64,000 nt of DNA from positions 6,696,001 through 6,760,000 of the forward strand of contig NZ_JAPENX010000001.1 in NCBI RefSeq assembly GCF_026341815.1. Reading direction: 5' to 3'. Both the position numbers and the translations under genes were made by a program. The first letter of the stretch is position 1; each line of letters opens with the position of its first letter. The notes under the pieces are model-generated. The model made no database searches, was not told where the DNA came from, and saw nothing but the letters and a program-made list of their open reading frames with translations. The stretch is from Streptomyces sp. NBC_00572. Its GTDB lineage: Bacteria > Actinomycetota > Actinomycetes > Streptomycetales > Streptomycetaceae. Positions 54,810 to 64,000 of the stretch are shown here, in pieces.

Positions 54810-54956
54810 GAATCCCGTCCTGAGTTGAACATCACATGGAGAGTGTGACCTCTAGTGCAGCAGGACCGGGCGCCATCTTCTGGCAGATTCCCGACGTCAA
54901 CAACCGACCCCATGCCATGCCGAGAGCGGCCAGGGCGCGCACGCGGAGTCACCTAA

Positions 54957-55506
54957 GGGCTGTCCCGTAAATGATCTCCGGGTCGCCCTGGCAGGGCTGA
55001 CCGCCGTGCCTCCTGCTCGCCTATCCGGCGAGGGCGAGTTTGTGTATCCGGGCGATGCCGAGCATGGCGTGGTGGACGCCATCGCCTTTGAGGCGGCAGT
55101 CTCGGAGGATTTTCCAGGTCTTCATGCGGGCGAAGACGTGCTCGACGCGGGCTCGTACCTGCTTGTGGGACTTGTTGTGTTCCTCTTTCCAGGCCGGGAG
55201 TTCGGTCTGGCCTCGCTCGCGGCGGTGTGGGATGTCGAGTCCGGTGCCCGGGTAGCCGCCGTCGGCGATCGTTGGGGTCTTGCCGACGGCGGCCTTGGCG
55301 CCGGACTCCTCCCACGCCTTGCAGTCATTGCGGTTGCCGGCGAGCGGCCGGCCGACCACGACGACCAGGCGGGTATCGGCATCGATGACGACCTGGTGGT
55401 TGGTGGAGTACCGATAGTTCTTCGACCGCTCGGCGATGACGTGGTCGCGGGTGGGGACCAGGGTGCCGTCGACGATGGGCACGGTGTCCTTGGCGAACCG
55501 CTTGCG
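54957..55506 (-). mobile_element. IS5-like insertion sequence, truncated
   Basis: The last 160 or so codons of a DDE transposase end at 55021. Seen are VDGTLVPTRDH (first Asp), KNYRYSTNHQVVIDADTRLV, TIADGGYPGTG (second Asp) and RARVEHVFARMKTWKILRDC (Glu), the common Streptomyces IS5-group pattern. The left end near 54957 begins GGGCTGTCCCGTAA, a typical terminal repeat. The transposase N-terminus and the other terminal repeat are absent: homology stops near 55506 where the RNA ligase remnant begins. It cannot move by itself. Confidence 0.85.
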
Positions 55507-55719
55507 GGGCTGGAGCCGCACCTGTCCGTCGCCTACACCACCGCCGGCGCCGAGCACGTCGACCCCATCGCGCTCAAGGCGGCCCTGGCCGACATCGACC
55601 GCCCGCTCTCCGCAACCGTCCTCGCCGACCGGGTCCACCTCGTCGAGCAATGGCACGACGGCGCGCACATTCGGTGGGAACCGATCGCCGAGGTGCCGCT
55701 GAAGGGAGCAGGGGCATGA
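55507..55719 (+). pseudogene. 2'-5' RNA ligase family, C-terminal remnant
   Basis: GLEPHLSVAYTTAGAEHVDP holds the second HxS/T catalytic motif of the 2H phosphoesterase superfamily. The end ADRVHLVEQWHDGAHIRWEP is the usual C-terminus in actinobacterial members. The N-terminal half with the first HxT is gone, replaced by insertion-sequence DNA. It overlaps the next start by four bases (ATGA), so the two genes were once an operon. Confidence 0.65.
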
Positions 55720-56048
55720 GCGGATTCCCCGGACCGCGCCCGATTCACGGTGACGCCGTCCATAACACCGTCGGCACCGACCTTCTGATCTTCGGTGGGA
55801 AGATCAGCACCCGGGGCATCCTGTGGGACGGCCAGGGCTACGCGGAGCTCGTCCTGCCGTACGCCGACCCACAGCAGTGGCGCGACCTGGAGCGCGCGGG
55901 GCGCTACGCGTACACGCTGTACTTCGACGGCGAAGAGCGCTACGTCTCGCCGGGACTGGTCCTCCGCGAGATCCGGCGGGACGGCGACGGCACCCCCAGC
56001 ACTGCACGGTCTCCGGTCCACTGCGCGATCCCGGCCCGGAGTAGGTAG
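55716..56048 (+). CDS. Hypothetical protein downstream of RNA ligase remnant
   Basis: A 110-residue protein, start ATG 55716 with GAAGGGAGCAGGG upstream and a four-base overlap with the RNA ligase remnant. The first 90 residues look like a small beta-rich fold (LLIFGGKISTRGILWDGQGYAELVLPY, YAYTLYFDGEERYVSPGLVLREI). The last 20 are atypical in composition and may be read-through from a lost end. I recognise no family. Its promoter was probably upstream of the ligase gene, so it may now be silent. Confidence 0.5.
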   Translation: MSGFPGPRPIHGDAVHNTVGTDLLIFGGKISTRGILWDGQGYAELVLPYADPQQWRDLERAGRYAYTLYFDGEERYVSPGLVLREIRRDGDGTPSTARSPVHCAIPARSR

Positions 56049-56158
56049 CCGTCGGCGAGGTCACTGCCGCCGCCGGCTACAGGTGTCGTCGTAGGGGCGC
56101 TCACCGTGACCGTTCAGACCTTCGTCGTCTAAAAGCCTGATGCCCTGCCCAAGGTGCA

Positions 56159-56311
56159 TTCCTCCAGCTGGAAGCTGCATGCACCGCCGCCGGCAGCCTC
56201 GCCCAGTCGCTCGAGGAGGCCTTTTCCCAGCACGAGGACGCCGAGGTCATCCTCAGCTTCTCCGGACTCGGCTGCCAGCTCGGCGCCCGGGTCCTGGCCG
56301 AGATCACCGAT
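56159..56311 (+). mobile_element. IS110-family transposase fragment
   Basis: Fifty-one codons in the plus direction include LAQSLEEAFSQHEDAEVILS and SFSGLGCQLGARVLAEITD. This is the helix-hairpin-helix region of the transposase_20 domain (compare the family pattern PGIGPVLAARLLAEIGD). The N-terminal catalytic domain and all ends are missing. Just after it, EILERHFPPHLPDPDDVAE ends at 56376, the tail of an unidentified gene. Confidence 0.6.
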
Positions 56312-56469
56312 GGGTGGAGATCCTGGAGCGGCACTTCCCACCTCACCTGCCGGACCCCGACGACGTGGCCGAGTAGCCCGGCCCTCACCACAAGACATCC
56401 TGCACGCCGCGATCCGCCCCGAGAGAGGCTCGGATGCGGGCCTGCTGCCGCCCGGTGAAGCAGCGGGCT

Positions 56470-56806
56470 GCCGCTCGTTGACCAGACGCTGGGCCAGCGC
56501 AGCTCCCCGACGGCGCCCGCCCTTGAGGTAGACGCGCGCACGCCGACGGGTGTCGTCGGACCACGACGCTAGCGACATCAGGTGCTCGACAACGATGCTG
56601 GCGGCCGTGAACGGGTCTGCCAGGTATGGCACGATCACGTCGCGATGCCGGGTCGGTCGCAGCGGCTCCTCACGTACCCGCACCACTGTCCAACCGGGCC
56701 GGTGATGTTCTACGGCCTCCGCCTTGAGCCGGTCCCGCTCTTCAGCGTCGCGATGATCGACCGCGCGGATGAGAGTACCGCCGTGGACAAACTTCGAGAC
56801 GAAGCA
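56470..56806 (-). pseudogene. Vsr/DUF559-like nuclease C-terminal remnant
   Basis: The minus strand reads FVSKFVHGGTLIRAVDHRDA, EERDRLKAEAVEHH, GWTVVRVREEPL, and DVIVPYLADPFTAASIVVEHL. The order of a charged helix, a TVVRVREEPL strand and a basic tail is that of Vsr- or DUF559-like endonuclease domains often attached to zinc-finger repeats in Streptomyces. The catalytic front part is not recognisable. The frame is open on both sides without a credible start. Family assignment is tentative. Confidence 0.35.
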
Positions 56807-57764
56807 CTCCGCGGGCGCCCCGCGTTGTGGATCCGCTGGCACGGAGCGCTTCGTGCCGAGGTCCCGGCCGGTGCAGCCCGTCTCCACCTGCCTACGCGGT
56901 CCACCAAATCGCCTCTCCGGTACTCGCTGGCCCCAGTGGCTGGCACCGAGGCGATCACCCTCGGTCCAACCGTCACACCGGACGCCCGAGCGGGCGCTCT
57001 GCGGCGAGACCAGCAGCGGATCGCGGACGAGAAACGCGCCGCTGCCCGCCCTCAGGAACCAGGCCCCACTCGCTGCTACGGATGAACCCCGGCCTTCACG
57101 ATGAGCAAGCCGAGATGAGATGACTACGTTGCGTGATCTTGCCTGGCGGCTCGGTGCCGGGGGGTGGTGAAGTGTGGCGGGGGAGCTGCAGCCAGGCGGG
57201 GATGGCGCGAGGCCAGTCTTCGAGAACATTCCGGAGCCGGCCTCGCCTCCGGTGGTGGTCACCGCTCCGCAGGGCGCTCGCGTACGCACCCGCTGCCCCG
57301 CACGGGTGCGCGCACCGCCGACCGCCCCCTTGACCAGGTTCGTCCCGGTGGGATTCGTAGCCATGGCGCGCACTATGAGTGCAGCAGATCAAGGTGAAGA
57401 CGGCCGAGAAGATCGCCAAGATCCAGGACCCGGAACAGCAGAAGGCCCTTGCCGCTGAGGAGTTGCGCAAGGCCCAGGAGCCGAAGGTCCCGAGGAAGCG
57501 CGCAGCCGACAGGCCGCCGAGCCCTCAGGCGGAACCCGACGGTTTCCGTCCCTGCCCCGCCGTTGCCCCAGCCGGGCGGACTGCGCCGCCGGTTGCGCGA
57601 AACGGCATGTCGTCGAAGTGGGTCGCCTGCGTGGTGCTGGTACAACGGCCTTCCGACCAGAGCTGGGGCGACGTCGCTCAGGGTGTTCTTCGCCGGTGAG
57701 GGCCCTCGGCCGCGTCCACGGCCGGTGCGTGCCCGCTGCCGGCGTTGGCGGACGGAGGCGGTTC
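56807..57764. other. Degraded stretch without intact gene
   Basis: I find no intact gene here. A short plus-strand piece from 57379 reads VKTAEKIAKIQDPEQQKALA, then AAEELRKAQEPKVPRKR, which resembles the tail of a partition or replication protein, but it degenerates afterwards. The ribosome site GGAGG for the next gene is at 57754-57758. Confidence 0.4.
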
Positions 57765-60700
57765 ATGGGTGGATCGGGCGGCACGCAGGTGAGCACAGGG
57801 CCGGTGATCAGGCGGCTGGAATACGACGGCGGCGTCCTGACCGTTTTCTGGGACGGGCCCGTGGACCCGACTTCCCCGCCGAAATACGCGGTGAACGTGT
57901 CGAGCGGCAACCTCGATGTCGGAAAGGTCTGGGCCGGGGCGGAGACCAGCACCTCACTGATCCTCGACGTGACGCCCGATCAGGTCCACCGCGTCCGAAT
58001 CGCCATGTACACCGCCGGTCCCCTACCGACGTACTCCCCGAAGGTCGCCGTCGTCACCGGCACCTCCACGGTCGAGCAGGCCGGGAGGGACCCGGTGAGC
58101 GGTGCCCTGACATTGTCCTGGAAAGCCGCGGACACCGATGAGTTCCTGCTCCGGCTCGTGGTCAACGGCGCCGCGCCGGATCCGGAGGTCCTGGTCTCCG
58201 GCGGATCGTTCGTCTTCGAGCAGCCACCGGAGACGGGCTCGATCGTGGCGGCCACGCTCACCCGCGTCCGGACCGACGGGGACGTGATGTCCATCGGTCC
58301 GGTCGGTCCCGGGTTCGCGGTACCGACGGAACGGCCCGAGTTGCTCGACGTCGCGTACGACTCCGGCCTGCTCTCGACGGCCTGGACCGCCGTCCCCGCC
58401 GCGGACGCCTACCGGATCAGCGTGCTGGGGGACGACGGGGTGTTCTCCCCGGCCGTCGAGGTGCCCGCGCCCGCGACGACGGTCGATCTGGACCCCGGCA
58501 TCACTGACAACGGCACGTACCGCGTCGTCGTCCAGGCCGTCACCGAGGCCGGCTCCGGGCCGCCGTCGGCTCCGCTCCCGCTCCGGCTCACGTCGCCGGA
58601 GGTCACACAGGTGACGTCGGACGGCGTGGCGGTCCTGATCGACGTGGTCCCGCCGGATGACACACCCACCGCGTACGACGCCGTGCTGTTCCGCGAGGGT
58701 GTCCCGGTTCGCCGGGAGACCGTGAGCCCCGCACCGACGCTGTCGCTCGCCGTTCCCGAGCCGCCGCTGCGCGGCGCGGCGTACACGGTGTCGGTCCGCG
58801 GGCGGGCCGGGCGCTCGGCCGGCCCGACAGTGACGGCCCCAGTCGTGCCGGCGACGCCGACCGTCACGTCGGTGGTCTGCGACGCGGACCTCGTCGTGGC
58901 CGCGAGGGCAGGCGAGCTGCCCGAGGGGGTACCGATCGAGGCGTTGCTGTACGTGGACGGGGTCCCGGGCGCACCCCAGCAGGTGGACTCGGACGGTACG
59001 GCCGTGTTCGACGTGCCGGACGGCGCCGTCGCCGTCGCTGTCCGCGGGGTCGACGGCGTGGCGACCGGGCCGTGGTCCGTGCCACTCCCGGTGCTCACCG
59101 AGCCGGCCGAGCTCACCCTCGCCCGCGCCGACGGCGGACGGGTCTCCCTCGCCTGGGGCGGGCCGTCGGACGGGACGTTCCGTGCCGCTGTCGGCGATAC
59201 CGCTCTCCTGGTGCACGGCCGGGCCGCCGACCTGCCGCTCACCGCCGGCATCGCCACGGTCACCCAGATCGCTGGCGTGGTGACGGGTCCGGTGACCTCG
59301 CTCGACCTGGTCACGGCCGGTCCACGGCTCACGGGGGTGACCGTCGGCACCGGTCGGACGGTGTCCCTCGTCTGGACGTCGCCGCGGTCACCGTCGCTGA
59401 CCGGCGTTCAGCCCGTGGTGCGCTGGGACGGCACCGAGGTCGAGTTCGAGGTCCAGCCGGCCGCCGACGAACCGATCGTCCTGACGCTGCCGGACAGCAC
59501 GCCCGCCACCGCCACGATCGCCCTGCGGGGACTGGCCGGGGCCGCCGTCGGTCCACCCGGCGAAGCCGCCGTACTGCTCACTGCCGCACCGACCGGGGTC
59601 AGAGTGGACTACGACGGCGCCGACCTGCGGGTGTCCTGGGACGCGCTGCCCTCCCCGCTCGTCGACGGGTACCGGGTCGGCACGGTGGTCGACGGGACGC
59701 TGACCCCACTCGGGGACGCGGCGGCGACCTCGGGCTGCTGGCAGGTGGAGATCGCGGACGCCTCCACCACGGTCGTCGTCCGAGCGCTCGCGGGTCCGGC
59801 GGTCGGTGCACCGTCGGAGCCCGTCCCGGTCTTCACCGAAGCCCTGTTCGTCGGCCCTTCGTACGTCGCGCCGCAGCGGGGCCCCGTCCTGACGGCGACC
59901 GACATCACCCTCGGCCTGCCGGAGCTGTTCACGACCCCCCAGACCGACGGGGCCGACCTGCCGCTCGGCCTCATCCTGTCGCAGACCGACGGCGGGCCGT
60001 ACGCGTACACGTTGCTGATCCCGGCGACCAGCCCGGTGTGGAGCTTCACCGACCGCACCGACGTGATCGCCGAGTGGGCCGCGCTGCTCGCCCGACTGCA
60101 GCCGCTCGGCATCACCCCCTACGGTGTCGCGGCACTCACCGAGGCGGTGTCGCGGTCGATGCCGCAGACGTTCGACGAAACGCTGTACTTCGCGTACGGG
60201 CTGCGGTTCGACCGCGGCTACTTCGACCTGCGCCCCGGCATCGTGCTGCGCGTCGAGTACGAGGGCTACCAGATTGCGCCGGGCGCCCAGGGCAGCCCTC
60301 TGTCCGGGTTCGTCACGGCGGGCGTCGCCGACTACGAGGTGGCGTCCTACGACAACTCCGGCACCTGGACCAACAGCCCGGACGCGTTCCTCGCAGGGCT
60401 CACGCAGCGCAACGGCGTCGACGTGCCGAACCCGTCGGGCCCGGACAAAGGGCAGTTGTACGGGGGTGGAGGCGTGTTCGACCTGTTCGCGAAGGCACTG
60501 CGGTTGCCGTACGCGCGCCTTGTCTACCCGAGGGCGCTGCTGCCGACGACCACGCCGGGTTCGGTGTGGCCCCAGCAGAACGCCGTCCTGCTGGCGGCCG
60601 CCACGCTCGGTGCGCTGGACGCGGCCACCGAGAACGTCCGCCGGCAGGACCCGCCGGGCGGTGGCGTCGCCGCCGCCTACCTGCGCGGTCGCGCGGTGGT

Positions 60701-60983
60701 CCGCGCGATGGTGCGGATCAGTGTGAACGGCGCATCCCGCCTGGTGCCGGTGGGGACGACGCTCGGCAACGTACTCGCGGGCGAGGGCCGTCGGCCTGCG
60801 GCCGTCGCCGTGCCGCTGAGCGGCGTGCGGATGCACCGGCCCCGGACGGCGGCGGCGTCCTTCGACGGGCCGCCCGGCGACCGGCCGGTCGTGCCGGGCT
60901 GGAACCCGCGCGACCCGGCCGCGCTCGACCTGCCCCTTCTGCACGGCGATCGCATCGACCTCGCCACTGGCCCAGGTCGATGA
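57765..60983 (+). CDS. Giant protein with tandem Ig/FN3-like repeats
   Basis: A 1072-residue protein starting at ATG 57765 (GGAGG six bases upstream), with no signal peptide or membrane span. Residues 10-700 are about eight beta repeats of 80-90 residues. Typical units open LEYDGGVLTVFWDGP, LDVAYDSGLLSTAWTAVP or VRVDYDGADLRVSWDALP and end AGPxVGxPSEPVPV, a fibronectin-like rhythm. Residues 700-1000 form a separate mixed domain (LFTTPQTDGADLPLGLILSQ, then FDRGYFDLRPGIVLRVEYEGYQ). The C-terminus has a small beta unit (SVNGASRLVPVGTTLGNVL, LPLLHGDRIDL). Its stop overlaps the next gene's start. I do not recognise the family. A structural, adhesive or inhibitor role is possible. Confidence 0.75.
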   Translation: MGGSGGTQVSTGPVIRRLEYDGGVLTVFWDGPVDPTSPPKYAVNVSSGNLDVGKVWAGAETSTSLILDVTPDQVHRVRIAMYTAGPLPTYSPKVAVVTGTSTVEQAGRDPVSGALTLSWKAADTDEFLLRLVVNGAAPDPEVLVSGGSFVFEQPPETGSIVAATLTRVRTDGDVMSIGPVGPGFAVPTERPELLDVAYDSGLLSTAWTAVPAADAYRISVLGDDGVFSPAVEVPAPATTVDLDPGITDNGTYRVVVQAVTEAGSGPPSAPLPLRLTSPEVTQVTSDGVAVLIDVVPPDDTPTAYDAVLFREGVPVRRETVSPAPTLSLAVPEPPLRGAAYTVSVRGRAGRSAGPTVTAPVVPATPTVTSVVCDADLVVAARAGELPEGVPIEALLYVDGVPGAPQQVDSDGTAVFDVPDGAVAVAVRGVDGVATGPWSVPLPVLTEPAELTLARADGGRVSLAWGGPSDGTFRAAVGDTALLVHGRAADLPLTAGIATVTQIAGVVTGPVTSLDLVTAGPRLTGVTVGTGRTVSLVWTSPRSPSLTGVQPVVRWDGTEVEFEVQPAADEPIVLTLPDSTPATATIALRGLAGAAVGPPGEAAVLLTAAPTGVRVDYDGADLRVSWDALPSPLVDGYRVGTVVDGTLTPLGDAAATSGCWQVEIADASTTVVVRALAGPAVGAPSEPVPVFTEALFVGPSYVAPQRGPVLTATDITLGLPELFTTPQTDGADLPLGLILSQTDGGPYAYTLLIPATSPVWSFTDRTDVIAEWAALLARLQPLGITPYGVAALTEAVSRSMPQTFDETLYFAYGLRFDRGYFDLRPGIVLRVEYEGYQIAPGAQGSPLSGFVTAGVADYEVASYDNSGTWTNSPDAFLAGLTQRNGVDVPNPSGPDKGQLYGGGGVFDLFAKALRLPYARLVYPRALLPTTTPGSVWPQQNAVLLAAATLGALDAATENVRRQDPPGGGVAAAYLRGRAVVRAMVRISVNGASRLVPVGTTLGNVLAGEGRRPAAVAVPLSGVRMHRPRTAAASFDGPPGDRPVVPGWNPRDPAALDLPLLHGDRIDLATGPGR

Positions 60984-63900
60984 CCGAGCCCACGTTCACC
61001 CGCGCCGGGGACACGCCGCTCTACTGGACGGATCCGGCGGACCGCGTGGCGGCCTTCCTCGCCTCCGACCCGGGAGCGCTCGGCGACCGGCCGACGCTGA
61101 CGGAGACATGGGCGGACGACCGCGGCGCCTACGTCTTCCTCGGGGTACCGGCCGCGGACTCGGCGGAGTTCCTGGCAGCGCTGCGGACCTGGATCGACCA
61201 CTACGCGCCCGAGGGCCCACCGCGCTTCCTCTGGGTCCCCGAACCGACGGCGCCGCCGACCGCGTGGGTGACGACCGTGCTGATCTGCCGGAGGGACCCG
61301 GGCGGGGCGTGGGTGGCGGACGGGGCGACCTTCCTGCTCGCCGACTACGAGCTCGTGACGGCCGGGGGCGGGGTGATCGCTCCCGCCGGCACCGAGGCGG
61401 GCTGGGGCTTCGCCGTCGCCGACGGCGCCGACCGGTCCGCCGCCACGTTGTACTCGCCGTCCGCCAGGTTCCCCGCGCGACGTACGACCACGCTGCTGGG
61501 CATGGAGGCGGGACACACCGGTGCGTGGCGGTTCGTCATCGACGCACCGGCCGGCGACGGCGACGTGTTCGCCGGGCTCGGCGCCGGGATGCGCTTCTTC
61601 ACAGCAGGGGACGACGGCGTCGTCAGGACCGTCCGGTTCGGCGTCGTCCGCCAGCCGGAGGACGTCGGCCTGGAGTTCCACGCGCAGATCGATCCGCTGC
61701 GGCCGCTGGACGGTGAGCGCACCTCGCTGGGCTTCTTCGCCTGCACGACGGGCGAGGGCGATCCTCCGGCGCTGCCCTCCGGGTACGCCACGGTGCTCGG
61801 CCACGGCGTGGACCTGCGTCCGCTCAGCGCCGGAGGGAACACCGCGAGCCCGGCCCGGCTCGTGTTCGGCCTTGCGCCGTACTTCTGCCACGAGGAGGCG
61901 AACGCCGGCTACCACCTCGTCCCGGACGGGCCGTTCGCCGTCGAGGGAGCCACCGGGGCGCCCCGCGTCATCTGCGGCATGTCCGGTCTGGAATACCTCG
62001 GCCTGCCCGCCGAGGGCTGCACGCTGACGTTCCTGCCCGGACAGCCGGCCTACGCGCCGCTCGGCCCGGAACGGACCGGTACCGCCTCGCTCACGCCGCA
62101 CGGGACCACGTCGTGGGTCTCGGTCGGGCCTGGCGCGGAGACCGGCGCCGTCACGTACTACAGCCAGCCGGAGGACGCACCGCTCTACACGGCCGGGGAG
62201 GCGACGGCGGCCGGCGGTGTCGACCTGCTGGACTTCTGCGAGGTGCCGGCCGCGACACCGGCCCGAACGCCCTTCCCGATGGCGCCGTTCCACGCACTCG
62301 CCGAAGGCGCGGTCGCGGCCGCGACCGAGGTCGAGCAACTGGCGATCGCGCCGACCCGACGTGCGCTGCTGCTACCGGGGGAGCGCAGCGTGCCGGCGGC
62401 GGACGCGGGGGAGACCGTCGCCGTGACGCCGCAGGGACTGGCCGTCGGGCTGGCACCCGACTCCAGCTGGAGCTGGCTCGGCATCGGCCACGACGGCGAC
62501 GCGGCAGCCAGGCCGGACCTGCGGTTCACCGGGGTCACCGGTCCGTTCCGGCAGGCAATGCAGACCAACAACCTCTTCCTGGTCCTCGGCGACCCGGAGG
62601 AGTTCAACCGGTTCGGCTCGGTCGCGTACGAGCTCACCACGGCGACGCTCGGCGTCATCGCCACCATCCCCGCGGATCAGGGCGGCGTGCCGGAGAACGT
62701 CCTCGACGCGGTACGCGACGCGATGCACGACACCGAGTACGACACGCGAGCCGGGTTCGCCGCCGCGCTGGTCGAGGCGTGCCCCGGAATCACCGACGCG
62801 GAGCGGCGAGTCTTCCTCCGGTACGGTGGCCGGCTCACCCCGGTCGCCGGGGGCTGGCCGTTCCGGCTCTCCCCGGACAACTGGCGGGAGTCGACCTTCC
62901 TCATCGTCAAGTTCGCGCTGGGCCGCAGCATCGCCGAGCTGGCCGCGGACGTGTCGACCTGGGCGTGGCCCTCGGCCGCCTCGCGCACCGGCCGGCCGGC
63001 CGACGCCCAGGCGGCGATCCGCGGCGTCGTCGAGGAGGCACGCAAGGCGCCGGCCGGGTCGCCCTACGCGTCGTTCCTCCAGGTCGTGGACGACCCGGAC
63101 TGGACCGGAGTGCTGGCCCTGTCGGCGGAGGTCCCGCTCGACCAGCTCCCCGACGAGCTCCAGGTGCTCGCGTCCGGCATCGACCCGGCGCGGTTCGCCG
63201 CGCACCACTTCGGACTGACGCTCACACCGTTCCGGTGCGAGGACGGGCGGCTGCTCTTCGAACGCTCGGCGATGTTCGGGCTGATCGACTACCAGAACCC
63301 CGAGGACCAGTACTCCAGCGAGAACATCCCCTACGCCTTCCGCGTCCTGCAGTTGACGGTAGGCGTGCGCAACTCCGTCGTCACGACGTTCACCAGCAGG
63401 GCCGAACTGCTCGTCAACCGCCTGTTCGGTGCGCCCGCCCAGTTGCTGCCGACCACCCACGGGAACAACATCCTCCTCGACGGCGCGCTCCAGCGCCAGC
63501 AGCTGCCCGACGGCACGACGCACGACACGTACGTGTTCTCGACGGCCGAGCAGAACACCTTCCTGCTCGACGGACCGGTGCTCGGGAGCGTCGAGCTGCT
63601 GTCGACCCAGCTCGTCACCGCGAGGGCGTCCGACCCGGGGTCGGGCAGGGCGACCGTCGACGCCGTCTTCCGGCTGGCGGGCAACCTGCGGTTCTACGAG
63701 CCGGAGCGGTTCGACCCGTTCTGCTGGGGCGTGGACGCGGCGGGGCAGGACGGCTACCTGCGTTTCGGTGGCCTGGCGATCACCATGTCGTTCGACCTCG
63801 GCGATCCGGCCGGGACGACCCGGTTCGCACTGCAGGACGGCAACCTGTCGTTCGACGCGGCGAACAGCAGGCCGCGCGACCGGTCGCTGGCCGCCCGCTT

Positions 63901-64000
63901 CCCGATCCGGCTGAACGGACTCGTCGCCACACCCGATCCGGAACTCGTCACGGGCGCGCCGCCACTGCCGCAGACGCCCGCCGACCTGGGGTACGTCTCC
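60980..64000 (+). CDS. Giant beta-rich protein, 3' end outside window
   Basis: The gene starts at ATG 60980, overlapping the preceding stop, and stays open for 1007 codons to the window edge. No signal peptide, membrane span or low-complexity region is seen. The sequence is beta-rich and hydrophobic-aromatic, with blocks such as RFVIDAPAGDGDVFAGLGAG, WVSVGPGAETGAVTYYSQP, LFLVLGDPEEFNRFGSVAYE, a helical section LVEACPGITDAERRVFLRYG, and FDLGDPAGTTRFALQDGNLS. I recognise no domain. With the coupled FN3-like gene before it, it makes a two-gene module of more than 2000 residues, made inside the cell or exported by a route other than Sec. Confidence 0.75.
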   Translation, partial: MTEPTFTRAGDTPLYWTDPADRVAAFLASDPGALGDRPTLTETWADDRGAYVFLGVPAADSAEFLAALRTWIDHYAPEGPPRFLWVPEPTAPPTAWVTTVLICRRDPGGAWVADGATFLLADYELVTAGGGVIAPAGTEAGWGFAVADGADRSAATLYSPSARFPARRTTTLLGMEAGHTGAWRFVIDAPAGDGDVFAGLGAGMRFFTAGDDGVVRTVRFGVVRQPEDVGLEFHAQIDPLRPLDGERTSLGFFACTTGEGDPPALPSGYATVLGHGVDLRPLSAGGNTASPARLVFGLAPYFCHEEANAGYHLVPDGPFAVEGATGAPRVICGMSGLEYLGLPAEGCTLTFLPGQPAYAPLGPERTGTASLTPHGTTSWVSVGPGAETGAVTYYSQPEDAPLYTAGEATAAGGVDLLDFCEVPAATPARTPFPMAPFHALAEGAVAAATEVEQLAIAPTRRALLLPGERSVPAADAGETVAVTPQGLAVGLAPDSSWSWLGIGHDGDAAARPDLRFTGVTGPFRQAMQTNNLFLVLGDPEEFNRFGSVAYELTTATLGVIATIPADQGGVPENVLDAVRDAMHDTEYDTRAGFAAALVEACPGITDAERRVFLRYGGRLTPVAGGWPFRLSPDNWRESTFLIVKFALGRSIAELAADVSTWAWPSAASRTGRPADAQAAIRGVVEEARKAPAGSPYASFLQVVDDPDWTGVLALSAEVPLDQLPDELQVLASGIDPARFAAHHFGLTLTPFRCEDGRLLFERSAMFGLIDYQNPEDQYSSENIPYAFRVLQLTVGVRNSVVTTFTSRAELLVNRLFGAPAQLLPTTHGNNILLDGALQRQQLPDGTTHDTYVFSTAEQNTFLLDGPVLGSVELLSTQLVTARASDPGSGRATVDAVFRLAGNLRFYEPERFDPFCWGVDAAGQDGYLRFGGLAITMSFDLGDPAGTTRFALQDGNLSFDAANSRPRDRSLAARFPIRLNGLVATPDPELVTGAPPLPQTPADLGYVS

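Noticed and set aside
59388..62338. Two overlapping minus-strand frames of more than 500 residues
   Set aside because: Both mirror the two giant plus-strand genes, whose start-stop overlap and ribosome site are convincing.

Overview
The window is high-GC actinobacterial DNA, almost certainly from a Streptomyces chromosome. The grounds are the codon bias, the near absence of TTA codons, GTG and TTG starts, many secreted glycoside hydrolases (GH), several LacI-family regulators with palindromic operators, and a GH10 xylanase whose catalytic glutamates fall at the same mature-protein positions as in S. lividans XlnA. All calls are read by eye from sequence. No database search was run.

Layout. 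1-2 kb: an ABC exporter. 2.0-3.0 kb: a decayed dipeptidase joined to zinc-finger coding remnants. 3.3-10.3 kb: a cellulose block with GH9-CBM2, two GH6 cellulases, a CelR/CebR-type LacI regulator, perfect or near-perfect TGGGAGCGCTCCCA-type boxes, and two decayed CAZyme genes (a GH62 with an internal deletion and the 3' end of a GH1 beta-glucosidase). 10.3-27.6 kb: an arabinose block with a zinc dehydrogenase, a YtfQRT-YjfF-type importer plus mutarotase, a convergent ChvE/GguAB-type importer, a LacI regulator and araBAD. The 14-mer TGTTAGCGCTCACA or a one-base variant recurs in front of these units. 27.6-44.1 kb: a xylan block with GH10-CBM13, GH43, GH3 and a BxlR-like repressor on the minus strand, and a probable nine-gene plus-strand operon: bxlEFG-type importer, GH30, GH10, Gfo/Idh oxidoreductase, PmoA-like protein, cupin, and CBM13-GH62. 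A CGAAANNNTTTCG motif marks its control sites.

Together these genes form a plant cell-wall degradation island. Secreted cellulases, xylanases and arabinofuranosidase release oligosaccharides. Importers bring in beta-xylo-oligosaccharides and arabinose. Intracellular GH3 and GH43 enzymes and AraBAD complete the breakdown. An exact copy of the arabinose operator lies inside the GH30 coding sequence and forces a TTA codon there, which may tie the xylan operon to arabinose status and to bldA.

From 44 to 57.7 kb the DNA is accessory and eroded: GH42 and DUF4239 remnants, a 1216-residue secreted protein that joins a CdtB-like nuclease domain, an SGNH hydrolase domain and beta-trefoil lectin segments, a two-component system whose response regulator is frameshifted, a DUF6326-like membrane protein, an MFS exporter, an IS5-like fragment that cut a 2'-5' RNA ligase gene, an IS110 scrap, and nuclease fragments. 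From 57.7 kb to the window end lie two very large, translationally coupled, beta-rich proteins without signal peptides and of unknown function. The second runs off the edge. The lectin-nuclease-esterase fusion and this final pair are the best candidates for undescribed biology.
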